Below, piece after piece: positions 33,180 to 45,483 of a stretch of DNA of 64,000 nt; position 1 is the first letter of the stretch, and every line of letters begins with the position of its first letter. The notes under the pieces are model-generated. The model ran no database searches. It saw only the letters and a list, made by a program, of their open reading frames with translations, and was not told where the DNA came from. The stretch lies in the NCBI RefSeq assembly GCF_003573695.1, contig NC_039360.1, positions 119,498,336-119,562,335 of the forward strand, in the 5' to 3' direction. This DNA comes from Papaver somniferum. Taxonomy: Eukaryota; Streptophyta; Magnoliopsida; Ranunculales; Papaveraceae. The position numbers were made by a program, and so were the translations under genes.

Positions 33180-33497
33180 TGTTATGGTCCAACACCAAAC
33201 ACAAGAGATATCAGACCAAAAACTTAATAAAACCAGGATAAAACCCTTTTATTTGGGGGTTATCCACCTCTATGAATAAGTTTATGAGAAAGAGATTAAA
33301 GTTTATGATTTTATTGATTGATAATCGAATAATAAGTTGGCCAGGCTATATATAGCTTCAAAGCCGTGCAAAAGAAGTAAATAACTTAGAGTTTTAATAA
33401 CCCTTAAAGTGCTAGCTAAGCAAGGAAATAAACCAACTAAATATAGTAGTTCTTAATAAGGAAATCAGTTAAGGTACGTGGAGTTGGTGTCACAACA
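33180..33497 (-). repeat. Reina-like right LTR (5' LTR)
   Basis: It begins TGTTATGG and ends CACAACA, equal in length to the left LTR. The duplication CTCTC follows at 33498-33502. The initiator-Met-like primer site lies directly left of it. Confidence 0.93.
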
Positions 33498-33543
33498 CTC
33501 TCCTACATGTATAGTCTATTCACTTATATTTTAGATCAATAAT

Positions 33544-33824
33544 ATGTTCGTTTCCACTTGGGCGTGGTTGTTAGTTTCTAGCAACTATATTTTGGCGCCT
33601 ACAGAAGAAAACAACAAGCTTTTCTCTGTGGCTGAAATGTATGAAGAGGGTTGGCTTTTTGCTTTCACAAGGAAGTTGGATCCGACAGAACGTATCGATT
33701 TCTTGGAACTAAAGTTTGATATTAGGAACATGGTGTTAAATAATGAGGAAGAGGATAATATACAGGGAGATTGGTCATCGAAAGCGATTTATAAATCACT
33801 TATAGATACAGCACAAGATTGGGA
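33544..33824 (+). pseudogene. LINE (L1-type) ORF2 fragment, part 1
   Basis: The frame contains LFSVAEMYEEGWLFAFTRKL, a charged stretch and KAIYKSLIDTAQDWD, the usual wording between the reverse transcriptase and the zinc-binding tail of plant non-LTR element ORF2. The sequence is cut by the copia-like element at 33825, and the same frame resumes at 40191 as CASILAGKFVPPKVLF. The LINE is strongly 5'-truncated and RT and endonuclease are absent. An in-frame stop just upstream near 33532 marks where LINE sequence is lost. Confidence 0.8.
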
Positions 33825-34259
33825 TATAAGATTTAATTTTATAGATACTTAATTTAGGATCGTTGAATTTCATGATTATTACACAATAATATAAGAATAG
33901 AGTTTATGGAAAAATACCTTATAACGCTAATCCGTAATCCGTCGACGATCAATTGGAGTAGCAATATTACCTTATGGAGGTCATGGTTTCTCTCTCTTGA
34001 CCTTAACCGTAATGAGTTGTTAATTCCTTGGATGCAATAGTGATGGTTATTGTTTCCCTTTCATAGGTAGAGAGAGGACCAAGTTCCTAGGGTTTTAGTA
34101 TTAGCCTTAGATCTCGACCGTCCATCAAAGAAGAGATATATTAGGAATCTGACTCCTTATATAAACCAAGTTATAGATATTTAGCAATATCCTAGTTATG
34201 ACCAAGATTCTCACATGGGCCCAATAAAGATAATTAATCTCATAAGAAATTATCTTACA
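33825..34259 (-). repeat. Copia-like left LTR (3' LTR)
   Basis: It matches 39752-40185 with scattered differences and shares GGAGGTCATGGTTTCTCTCT and CCTTATATAAACCAAGTTAT. The latter is a possible TATA region. Confidence 0.9.
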
Positions 34260-37200
34260 TTCTCCCACTGGTCCCTGTGATTATCTAGTAATGGTTAACT
34301 ATAGGATTCATAAGGTGCACGTAATTGCTAAACATAAAACATTAGTGGTTAACGTAATACCTTGATTAAACAAGCTACTCATGCGAGTCATAGCGGTTGC
34401 ACGTTGTCTTGTTATCAACATGTTCCCTTCCATGTACCACAACATAAACAACTTATTCAACTAGGCCTTTAAGATGAGTATCATAATGGTCCAGTGATGT
34501 CTATAAAAGAAAGACAATTTCTGTTAACATTCATCCGTTCACATAAGTGTATACTAAACATGGATACAAAAATAATTCAGAATGACATTAGTAAGAGCTC
34601 AATAAGTGTTCAAAAATAAGCACATAAATTAGCTGAAAATAATCAATTACTCCCACAGACCTAAGATTTCAATCTTTTCTTAAGAGGTCTTAAAAGGTAA
34701 CTGTTTGGTAAGTGCATTTGCGAAAATAATTGTGCTTAACGGTAAATAAACAACTTATTGTTCTGAAATTCAATTCACATATGGATACTCAATGTTCATG
34801 TGTTTTGTTCCCTTTGCATTCATATTGTTCTTTAATGCTGCGAAGTTAAGACGATAAGTTTCAACAATATAGAGACAAACTTAAATCTCTAAGTCTCGCA
34901 GTCATATTCAAACTCAATTGTGGAGCTAATCTTAAGGGATTCTTCCTTTATAGAATCCGCACATCCAGCAAAATTGTAGTCTGAAAACCCAATCAACTCT
35001 TCTTGGGTTTGCTAACTAATTATAAGACATAAGTTAAAATAGTATCTCAAAATTCTTGATAGCTTTCCTGTAATTTGTTCTTCGATTCTTTAGGCATTTA
35101 GTTAACATATCAACAACTTGTTATAAGTTTCATATCAGAATTAAGGCGTAATGAAGATTAAATTTATATCTTCTATCCAACATGAAATAAAATTTGTTAA
35201 ATATGGTATTATCTCAAAATTCCTTGAATATTCGATATATTCCTTATATGAGAGCTTTAGTAATCCATATGATATTACTATCACATGGTAAGATTCATTG
35301 ATATCCTTTATTTCAAAAAATATAGAGATATGCATAAAGTCAAGATCACTACTCGTAGGTAGTATGTATTAACATACAAGACCAAGAGTATGATGAATTT
35401 CTCTCACTGATCTTGAGGTATATGCATAAATCTGTAATAGTTTCATCCAAAACTTGAAACATTTATAGTTTTGTTGAATTTCATATACCATTATGGGAGG
35501 CCGCTTAAATTCCATACTTTGATTTCTGAAATTTGTAGACTAATATTTATCATTAATAAAAACTATTTTCACATTTAATTAATGCAACTCTTAGGTCATA
35601 CTGAGCTACTAATAATACTATGATAATTCCGAATAAGTCTTTCTTTGACACGAGAGAAAAACTTATTTATAATCAATGCATCGTATCAGAGTAAAATCTT
35701 TGGCGATAAGTCTTGCTTTATACTGTTTAAAATTGCTATTACAGTCGTATTAGGTCAGAAAGACCCACTTTCATACAACTGATTTGTGTCTTTCGAGCAA
35801 TTAAACAATATCCGAGACTTGACATTCAACCAATGATTTTTGCTCACATAGCATCAATCCATTAATCAAAATTATTACACATAATATTTGTGAACCTAAA
35901 ACCGAGTCTTTGCCATTCCATATCAAAATGTAATAAATTCTTGTAAGAAAATCACTGAAAAAACATGAATAACTTTCTTTCAATCTTTGTTGAGACCTTC
36001 TTAATGTTGGTTCATGTTGTTATCAAAAAAATTCTTTATTGGAAGTAGTTATATTATGGAGTATTGGATCAGTAATTTGTGGTATTTCATTATCTAACAT
36101 TCTGATAATGAGAAGTTTCACAATATCTGTAGAAATCTTAAATAAAGGGATCATTATCATGATTTCTTGAACATATATATCCACGTACTCTCACTGATTA
36201 TGCCGTCATTAATGAATTTATATTTTCGGTTTCAACAAATCTCATACGACAGTTAGAACATTAAATAATACCATTTGGAATATTTAGGAAAACCAATGAA
36301 ACAATCATAGCTTTCAAATCCAATTTTCATTCTTGGAAATGTAAGCCTCGCCTCCAACTGAACAACCATAACTTAAATGTGATCTAAACTAGGTTTCCAA
36401 CCTTTCTAGTCCAAAGTGTGTCTTTGAAACTGCTTTACTCGGAAATCTATTTAAATCACACAGTTGTATAAAGAATATACATTCGCAGATGTGTGGAAAT
36501 TATGCATAACTCATTATGTTTCTAACTATTTTCATAAAAGTATGATTTTGCCTTTTGTTATACACCATTATGCCAAGGATAAGTTGGCCTTGTGTACTGA
36601 ACAACAATTTCAAACTTTTGGAGATATTACGCGAAAGATTTAGGATATTATCCTGTTTTCTCATACCTTTCACAATATTCACCACGTTTGTCAGACTTTA
36701 TGATTTTCACTTTTTCTATAAATTCCTCTCAATTTCAATAATGAATGTTCGAGAAAACATCCACAGATTGAGATTCATAATGCAATTTATAGATGTACAC
36801 AATGACGCGAAAAACAACATCAGGTAATAAACAATTTTATCTTCCAAAAATTGGACCATTAATTAAAAGTCTACAAAATAATCGTAATCAACAATTAATA
36901 AGAACAAAAACTGAAAGTTATAATAGAGATAAATGACAATTAAGCTTAAAATAGTTTCATACCTTCAATAGGATTATCCTATGGGTAAAACCTTATCAAG
37001 GAACAAAGTAAGACATGAAAAATATCTATGGATATTTTACATTCTCATAATTCAACATTACGTCTGTTAAATACTACAACTGGAATCACATGTGGGCAAC
37101 TCATGTCCTAAAATGTATTAACAAACTAGAATAATTCTAAATATGTTCAACATAATATAATGTGAACTGTAGTCACCTGTGGGTGGCTATTATTTCACAT

Positions 37201-39751
37201 GTATATGAAACATTTTGATAACCTTAATGCTTGTTTAACGTGTGAAGAAAAAACTACTTGTGAGCAGCATTGTTCTAATCGTTAAATCAAACTAAGAGGA
37301 CTCAAAATATACAACACTTACCAGATAAGAGCATAGCATCACTGTGGTGATAACTAAGCTATCCAGCAAACATGTACAGTTGCAAATATCACACTAACTT
37401 TTCTTGTGATATTGCACAGTCCCACTCAATGATATGGACATACTTGATCTGTTCATAAATTTAGTCTCTTATAAACAATAATGAGTAACCCTAAAACATC
37501 AATCACGAACATTTATGCAAAAGTATGTCATACATAAATTGTGAAAAAATATCAACACCCTATAATCGAAAAATATCCAAACATAATGAACTTTTTCTTA
37601 AACCAAAATCGAGCATGAAGCAAGTCTATAAATATAATTCAATAATGAAATTTCGTTGAAGAAAAATTCTTTGATGCATCGCTCATTTAAATATGATACA
37701 AGCTTAAAGATCGTGATAAATAACGGACATATGATGAATTAATATGAAAGGTGTTAACTAGTCAATGAATATCATTTTCAAAAATATGGAGAAATTTATC
37801 AAAATAAAACCTCAATTTCATTGAGGATGCAATAAGTTTTGGACAACATAAGAAAAATTCGTAATAGGTTACTCAACTCGATAATGAGTTAATTTATGTA
37901 GATTTTCTTTTATGCACTTTTAACAAATAACGTAAAATGATGTGCCTATTATTTAATGACCATAATGTATGATCAGATATTGTACACTTCAATGTTATCT
38001 TAAACATGTGAACTCAAATTACCTATGGGTAATTGTTTTTCTAATACATTTAAGAAAAACAATATTATAAGCACTTGACATGATAACGATTATGACTGGA
38101 AAAATTATTTGACATCACTGTGGTAATAGCCAAACAACTCAAAAAATAATGTCATAATAACTAAACCTTGCCTTTACGGCTTGGTGTATTCGTGCTTACA
38201 ATAAAATTATTATTATTGCTAAGATAAAACACTCTAGTATCACTGTGGTGATAGCTAAAGAACTATGACCTAAGAATCTTAAGCACAATAATTTTATATG
38301 TACAATTGAAATTATCATCAACATTGGGAGAAAAGTTAAACATAATGACACAAGACACCCTCAAGATTCAAATCAGTTCATATCCACAATGTATGATCAA
38401 CAATCATATCAGTCAATGTTTTCTTAAATACATGAACTCTAATTTCCTGTGGGTAAATTCTGTTCTAATATATTTAAGAAAAAACAATATTACAAGCATT
38501 AGAAAAACCGTGATCATGGCCAAAAGTGATTTGACATCACTGTGGTGATAGACAATCAACTAAAATAATGCCATTATCACATGATATCGATAACTGCAAA
38601 ACCTACATTTCACGGTTTGCAAATTCATGCTTATAATAACATTATGATTATACTAAGATATAACACTCTAATATCACTGTGGTGATAACTAAAGAGTCCC
38701 ACAATAATTTTAAGTATAATCTTATAAAATTCAAAGAAAAACAATAATGTAAGAGAAACTATACCATAACACACAAGCACACAAACCATATCATAATCCA
38801 TACGCACCTTTAGTGGTGTCAAAAAATGGTTTCCATTATAAAATCATTCGATCAAAAATCTATTTAAATTGTGCATTAATGTTTTCAATGAAGCGGAAGC
38901 GCATTAATTGAATCGCACATTCTTTAGGTAAAACCATTTCGTAATTTCTTAATCATTCATATTGGTTTTAATTATAGACCGGTTCTATCCATAAAGTGAT
39001 TGCACAGTGAACAAGTCTATTTGCAATTAAATGTAAACCAAAAAGATCTAAAACGGTTCAGTTCAAAAAACTATTTGGATAAGATCAAAATTGACATACA
39101 AAAGTGTTTTGATGTTGTCATGGTCAACTGAATTTACCACGTCAATATTAAACAATTAAAGTCAACGGATAACATTTTTGTCAACTCCGTAAGATGTAGT
39201 TAACTCAATTTGGTGTTCAAAAAAGATGAAACACGGTACAATTCATTTCATTTAGTTGTATTGTTAAAGACCAATTCATTTCATTAATTAGCAAAGGTCC
39301 ACTACTTATTTGATTTACAAGCTCATTATATTACCATTATTAAAAAGATTTGTACCATTAAACTCATTAGGCAAAAACATTAATTTAGTTACATGCCTAA
39401 AAAAAAGATTAGGACATTAGCATTAAAATATATTTTCTTCCAAAATTAAGAGAGAGATAATGTGAAAATTATAAATAATAATGGCCATAGGATCTTAAAT
39501 TATACAATATACCATAATTTTCAACTAACTTGATTTTGATGAAATAATGGAAAATCACACAGGATTTTGATAAGATAATGGAAAATCACACGGGAAAATG
39601 AAGTGGGTCATGATAGTTAGATGAGAAAAGCAACGCAATTTCATAAGAACGTTTATAATCACAGGAAAAAAAATCAAACCAAATTATATTTTATTATTGC
39701 ATAAGATTAGCAGACGATTATGAGTTCTAAACACAAGCTCTAAATGCCAAC
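34260..39751 (-). other. Copia-like interior, no intact gene
   Basis: The interior is AT-rich with stops in every frame. I see only a trace of the RNase H region near the left end (minus strand, about 34690-35010). Repeated hairpin words lie at 37330-38690, with several CCTGTGGGTAA/CCTATGGGTAA words among them. The rest is unassigned. Confidence 0.6.
37338..38686. repeat. Five dispersed copies of ATCACTGTGGTGAT
   Basis: The 14-mer occurs at 37338, 38239, 38536 and 38673, with a one-base variant at 38114. ATCAC and GTGAT are complementary arms around TGTG. Each copy is followed by A.CTAA or a similar word, so the repeat unit is somewhat longer than the hairpin. Confidence 0.9.
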
Positions 39752-40185
39752 TATAAGATTTAATTTATAGATACTTAATTAGGATCGTTGAACTTCATGA
39801 TAATCACGCGATAATCATATACAAGAATAGTTTATACGGAATACCTGGTAGCGCTAATCCATCGTACGTCGATCATCTTTGGGGTAGCAGTAATACCTTA
39901 TGGAGGTCATGGTTTCTCTCTCTTGACCTTAACCATAATGAGTTGTTAATTCCTTGGATGCAATACTGATGGTTACTGTTTCCCTTTCATAGGTAGAGAG
40001 AGGACCAAGTTCCTAGGGTTTTAGTATTAGCCTTAGATCTCGACCATCCATCAAACAAGAGATATATTAGGAATCTGACTCCTTATATAAACCAAGTTAT
40101 AGATATTTAGCAATATCCTAGTTATGACCAAGATTCTCACATGGGCCCAATAAAGATAATTAATCTCATAAGAAATTATCTTACA
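39752..40185 (-). repeat. Copia-like right LTR (5' LTR)
   Basis: It pairs with 33825-34259 and is followed by the TGGGA duplication at 40186-40190, after which LINE codons resume. Confidence 0.9.
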
Positions 40186-40190
40186 TGGGA

Positions 40191-40814
40191 GTGTGCATCT
40201 ATTTTGGCTGGTAAGTTTGTTCCACCTAAAGTTCTGTTTCTTATTTGGGCTGCGCTTCATCACTTGGTTCCAACAAGGAGTATGTTGCAAGGTAGAGGTG
40301 TAGAGATCAACTCAGATAGTTGTCTTTTATGTTCGAACTCAATAGAAACTCTAGAACATCTCTTTATTCATTGTGACTGGAGTAAACAATTATGGGATTT
40401 ATTCATATCCACACTGCACGCAAGGTGGGTGATGCCGCAAAGCTTTAAGAGTTTAATGTTGGGGTGGACTCTGCAATCCAGTATTAAGAATATTAAGCAT
40501 ATTTGGCATTTACTTCCTTTTGCCATCTGTTGGGAGATTTGGTTGGAGCGTAACAGGAGGGTTCATGGTGGGAGAGAAAAAACTCCAGATGAAGTTATAC
40601 ATACAATCAAGATGAATCTTTATCTATGGAGTATGGATACAGACATCTTTAGAAATGTTTCGATGAATCAAGTGATTCACCAATGAGAAGAAGTAATGTG
40701 TATGTAATAGGATTTTGTTTTCACTGTTTCTTTGTCTAACAGTGTCGCCTCTGTAAATATTGTACGTACCTTTTCTTTTCAATATATCCTTTTTTCGTCA
40801 AAAAAAAAAAAAAA
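40191..40814 (+). pseudogene. LINE ORF2 C-terminus (zinc-binding reverse-transcriptase tail) and poly-A
   Basis: The frame reads CASILAGKFVPPKVLFLIWA, then ALHHLVPTRSMLQGRGVEIN. CLLCSNSIETLEHLFIHC is the Cys/His zf-RVT domain typical of plant LINE ORF2 proteins. WEIWLERNRRVHGG and a stop at 40686 end the protein. A short 3' UTR with TTTGTCTAACAGTG wording leads to an A-run at 40801-40814, the poly-A tail expected of target-primed insertion. With the copia-like element removed, the codons join exactly to 33824. Confidence 0.88.
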
Positions 40815-41019
40815 CAAAACAAATTACACTAAATCAAAAGTTACACAAGAATTAGCCATAATCCATGATCTGTTCTCATGGACGGAGCGAATGTCCCCCA
40901 ACCCAAAATATACACAACTACTTTTTTTTTTTTTTGCGTGTTTAGCCCATCAAATGTTTAGCATTTAGTCTACTAAACTCTTCGTATTATTTAATAATTT
41001 TTAAAGAACACACAATTGG
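40815..41019. other. Short AT-rich spacer between LINE tail and TAT-B
   Basis: I see no gene or recognised repeat. It contains a T-run at about 40922-40935. The left edge of the TAT-B LTR is missing, so some of this may be replaced LTR sequence. Confidence 0.4.
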
Positions 41020-43101
41020 GGATGGTCCCACACGCCCTTTTATTTTATTATTATTATTTTAAAGTTTCCTTCGTCCCATGAAACTCCTTGATTTCATGGT
41101 ATTTCTCTCAAATTAGGAAAATTCCTTCAAATCATGGAAAAATACACAGAAAATACATAAAAATTAGGGAAACTCGTGGGACCGGGCCCAAGCCGGCCAC
41201 ACGCCCTTATTTTTATTATTTTAATATTATTTGCTTCCTTGACCCCATGGAAACTCCTTCACTTTAAGGAAACTCCTCAATTTCAACAAAATTCCTTGAT
41301 TTCATGATATTTTCATAAAATCATGAAAATTATTATAAAATTAGGAAAAGACACCATGGGACCGTGGTCACTAGCCGTCCGGCCATGCCTTGGCTTCAGC
41401 GGTCCCACGCCTCATTATTCCTTCATTTTATTATTATTTTCCTTCATCTCATGAAGTTTCCTCAGTTTCAGCAAAACCCTGATTTTGTCATATTTTCTCA
41501 AATGGTTGCTCAAATGCACGCCAGAAAATATCAAAATTCTCAGGACTGAGACACGGACACCTTGGCGACGTGATCATGTTACCTTGACCGACCAAGGTTG
41601 TCTCTTTGGCTTGCAAGAATCCGGTCCCACGTATTTTCACGATTTGACCTAATTTGCTCAATTGCACGTATTAGGTCCAAAACTCTTCCAAATAATTTTG
41701 GAATTTCATGAAGTGATCATCATTCGATCCCACGACCATCCAGGGCCGGTTTCATGACTCCTTGGTCGGTCTCTCACATCTCCATAATTAATTAGGTTTT
41801 ATCACCTAAGGCTCGGACGAGCATTTTTCGAATAAATGATTAAACCAGCATTTAATCATCCTTTCATCAACAAATCACCAACTCTTCAAGAGATCTTGGT
41901 ATTTTTCTCACGCGAGCATATGGACGCTACATAATCGACCCAAGGCCTCATGTAGCCGGTCCTCCTTCATTCCATGGTTAATTCTCAAATAAACCATCAA
42001 TTGGTCATCAATTGATCAAATTAGGGTTTCTGAGTCCAAGGATCATAATTCTCGACTCGAACACTAATAAATTTACGACGATCTCATGATCGGTATTCTT
42101 ATTTATTATGCTCGGTTCAACTACCAGTATACTAATTCATGTTTTATTTTGGTCACGCTACCAATAATTCACCAGACGAGCAACACTTGCTCAGATGAGC
42201 AATATTTTCTTAAACCAGGGAATATTGGTTCAACCCTCAATATTCAACAATTCATCGAGTGAGCAATACTTGCTCACCTCAACCTGAGAATTATACCTCT
42301 GTCTCAACAGACACATTCAATTCATGAGTCTCGGAACATTTTGCAAAATCATGTTCAACTCAGCAAATACATGGACTCATCGTCCCATAAAGTCATGAAG
42401 TCAACAACTGACTAATTAACCACGAGACGTCAATCGTGTCACATGGGGGGATATCAACTAGGGTTTTGGTCTGGCGGTCTACGACACGTGTGTTCATACA
42501 CACGATGGAATGTGAGCAAGTCGTGCAATCGGTTGAAGGAGTTAACAAAGTAGTGGATGGAAAATCGACCAAGTCTCCGCATGATGAACAACTGGTTTCA
42601 AACACGATTTCTATTTCCCCACTCTTTGATTCCATCAACTGTCACACTTCATGGGATCATGGTGTCTACAATTTCAGCAATATAAATAAGTCTCTGAAAT
42701 CATGATTGAAAAAACAACGATCTCACGTCTCGCAGACAACACGAGATCAACACCTTATCAAATGAGCAATTAATCTCAACTGAGCAACTTCAATCATTCA
42801 GAACTTATCTTTTTCAGAATTCACAACACACTCACAATCTTTGATTACCATTGATTCTACACATTTCTCAGCTTCCCTCCTACAGATCAACCCATCCTCT
42901 CTTGTGACCGAATTTACTCTGGAACGACCATTGTCTTGTTTTAGGCCGGAGTACTACAGATTGATCTCTCGAATTAAAAGCACTCCCTTCTTGCAGTGCA
43001 TCTGTGTGAGGTTGAACATTTCATTCGGTTCAAGGAGTCTCCTCCGTACGGTCGTCTCCTCAATCCCGTGAAAACCAGCAAATTGTTTTTCCCCATCCAC
43101 A
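41020..43101 (+). repeat. TAT-B 5' LTR, left-truncated
   Basis: It aligns by eye with the reverse complement of the TAT-A LTR: GC-rich hairpin cores at about 41025, 41178 and 41359, the TGTGACACGATTGACGTCTC region (minus sense) near 42430, and the end TTTTTCCCCATCCACA. About 1.3 kb of the outer end is absent compared with TAT-A. Confidence 0.82.
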
Positions 43102-43158
43102 GATTGACGACTACAATGAGAGGTTAATCGCTCGGTTGCAATCTCAAGCTTTCACAAG

Positions 43159-44469
43159 ATGGTTGATCTTAGGTCACGTACGATCACAGATCCTAACACA
43201 ACCGATGGTAGCACCATCAACAACAACAATGAGGATATCCCGGAAAAAATTCCGGCCTCTAACACTGTCGGTGATGATATTACTCCTCCTCATGCTAACA
43301 CGGAAGGTCATCCTCTGTTCGGCCGACACCTTGAGGAAGTCAGAGGAAACCTACCACCTACCATTGTTGATCTCATCAAAGTGCAAGAGACCCTTGTACA
43401 GAATCAAACCAATATGGCTACTACACAGAAAGAGCTGTTTAATTATCTGAAGACTCTCACTGACAAGATGTCAGAGAAAACTCAAGAAAAAGGAAAAGAG
43501 AAGGAAAAATCCTCAGACGCTGATCCTGAGGTAATTCCGACTCATAAAGTGGATGATGATGAAGTCCGTAAAGCTGCAGACGATCTATTAGCGAATAAGT
43601 CATCAAACTTCATCACTCAGGAGGATCTGGAACTCCTTATGGAGAACAGTGGGAATGGAAAGACCCCACATGTCCATCGTCACCAACCTCCATACCCTGC
43701 TGCTACTCAAAGGATTCCTCTTCCCAAAGGTTACATCTCTCCAACCTTTACTTTGTACGATGGAACCGGCAATGCTCGAGAACACGTTTCTCGGTTCCTG
43801 AAAGATTTGGGTGAACATGAGCATTACCATGTTGTTCGTCTCAAAGAATTTTCAAAATCCTTGAAAGGCATGGCATACACCTGGTATAACAACATCGTAC
43901 CAAGAACTATCAACAGTTGGGGAGAAATGGTTAATGCTTTCTATAGAAAGTATTTCTTTGTTTCAGAGCAAGTCACCCTCTCTGATCTCGGAAGGATGTT
44001 TCAAAAGAACACCGAACATCCTAACGAGTATGTGAAGAAGTTCAGAGTTCAAGCGTTGGATTGCCATGATCCGAATGTCACATAACAAAAACTTGTGGAC
44101 CTATGCATCAATGAAATGATTCTAGTCTACAGAGCCTTATTGGAGAATCTCAGGTTCCAGACTTTCTCAGAACTCCATGAAGCAGCCAAGAGGTCGACAA
44201 CTACTGCACATGCTCTACTACAAAGGACTAAGACTGCAAAAGCTGAAGAACCACGAGAGGCCAGAGGCAGTAGCAAACGTTTGATCAACAAACAATACAA
44301 CCTTCAAACTTCCACAAATGCTGTTGCGGAAGGGAGAAAACGGAATGCTGAACCACAATGTAAGCATACTTCCTCAACCCCTTCAAAGGCGCAAAAGAAG
44401 GATAATGTGCAAGCTCCTCCTCAACACATGGAAGATCCAGAAGCACCTGTTTTCCCCTGCTCCATTTAA
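43159..44469 (+). pseudogene. TAT-B gag
   Basis: The ATG at 43159 lies 57 bp inside the LTR, matching the TAT-A gag start. A charged N-terminus is followed by the capsid region: ISPTFTLYDGTGNAREHVSR, LKGMAYTWYNNIVPRTINSW and HPNEYVKKFRVQALDC, the retrotransposon gag core that builds virus-like particles. An in-frame TAA at 44083-44085 interrupts it. The same frame continues as QKLVDLCINEMILVYRALLE to a second stop at 44467-44469. Only two nonsense changes separate gag from protease, with no frameshift. Confidence 0.88.
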
Positions 44470-45483
44470 GAAGTTATCGAATTACTGGACGCCTGGATTC
44501 AAGACGGTGCGATCAAGTTGCCATATGTCAAGAAGGAACCAACTGAAGAGGTCATGGAAAATCCTCGCTATTGTCGCTTTCACAGATTTGTCAGCCATCC
44601 CACAAGTGATTGCAAAACTTTGAAGCGTATATTTAAGAAAAAGGTCGAATCGGGGGAACTCAATTTGGGGACTGAAGGAGTACACAGAGATCCCCTTCCC
44701 GTCAGAACCTTCACTCTTTCTGAACCTCCCGTTAAAGAGGCAGTTCAATCCTTAATTGAGCACATCTGCGAATTGCTATACTTATCAAAAGCTCAAAGGA
44801 AAGACATGTTGGCTGCATTAAACCACATCGTGTCAGGCAAGCGTCTACTGGTTCAAGAGACTTTTACTGAGCCTCCAGCGACGGACAAAGAAATGTATGA
44901 CTGGGGACTGCTTACCACAGTGCACATCAAAGGAAACGATTTCAAGAGAGCATTTGTTGATGTCGGCACTGCCGTCAACATCATCCCTCTGAAAACTCTC
45001 AGAGCCACTGGCATTACTCGACAGGAAGCTACTCATGCCCCAACAGCAATCAGAGATCACGAAGGAGTTTCTAGAGACGCGTACGGCTACGTCATGCTCA
45101 AAGTCAAAGAAAATTTAGTCTGCACTGAGACCAAGTTTTACATAATCCGAGAAGATCCAGGATATGACATGATTCTTGGACGCACATGGATTCATGATGG
45201 GAAGGTGACACTGACACCTTCAATTACACATCTCTCTGCTGAAGAAACCTCTGACTCGGAGGAAGGGAAAGAAGGTATCTCACCATTCGAGTATCTGGAG
45301 GAGGTAAAAGCCTTGACAAAATTTGCACAAAATCCTGAGGAACATCCAAACGCTTTCGTCAAGAGATTTCGCACTCAGGCAAGTCTTATCCTTCTCATGC
45401 GCCCATATCGTCAGTTTCAAATATGCTTATTTGGTTCAAGGACTTCACTCCACAAACAATTTAGCAATCGCAAAATGCTATGA
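44470..45483 (+). pseudogene. TAT-B zinc finger and aspartic protease
   Basis: The gag frame continues into YCRFHRFVSHPTSDCKTL, a Cys-x2-His...His...Cys finger seen in Tat gag-pol proteins. The retropepsin reads RAFVDVGTAVNIIPLKTLRA, with Val in place of Thr in the usual D-T-G, and later YDMILGRTWIHDG. After an acidic linker there is FAQNPEEHPNAFVKRFRTQA, which repeats the wording of the gag segment near 44010. The frame ends at 45483 in sequence I cannot assign. Confidence 0.82.

Larger units (their letters stand above)
28420..33497 (-). mobile_element. Ty3/gypsy chromovirus (Reina-like), inactive
   Basis: Two 318-bp LTRs start TGCTATGG/TGTTATGG and end CACAACA. They are flanked by the duplication CTCTC (28415-28419 and 33498-33502). 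The minus-strand order is gag, CCHC-type finger, protease, RT, RNase H, integrase, chromodomain. The primer site next to the right LTR reads TGGATCAGAGCTGG on the minus strand, one base short of the usual initiator-Met tRNA match TGGTATCAGAGC. The purine tract AGGAGGGAAGGA abuts the left LTR. The small size, short LTRs and chromodomain suggest the Reina clade. The LTRs differ at roughly one base in twenty by eye. Confidence 0.93.
33825..40185 (-). mobile_element. Copia-like LTR retrotransposon, heavily decayed
   Basis: Two LTRs of about 435 bp (33825-34259 and 39752-40185) are flanked by TGGGA (33820-33824 and 40186-40190). In minus sense the LTR starts TGTAAGATAATTTC and ends CTTATA, a TG...TA form rather than TG...CA. 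Just inside the right LTR the minus strand reads TTGGCATTTAGAGCTTGTG, resembling an initiator-Met tRNA site with changes. Next to the left LTR it reads AGTGGGAGAA, a copia-style purine tract. A copia-like IGFSDYNFAGCADS segment near 34950-35010 (minus) supports the class. No long frame survives. Confidence 0.8.

Noticed and set aside
27954..33544. Solo LTR bounded by TGTTATTG and CAATAATA around the Reina-like insertion
   Set aside because: The inverted ends are suggestive, but flanking bases GTAGT and TGTTC give no target duplication, so I kept it only as a remark.
42393..42705. Overlapping small frames inside the TAT-B LTR
   Set aside because: They fall in LTR sequence that matches the TAT-A LTR, where the frames are not kept.
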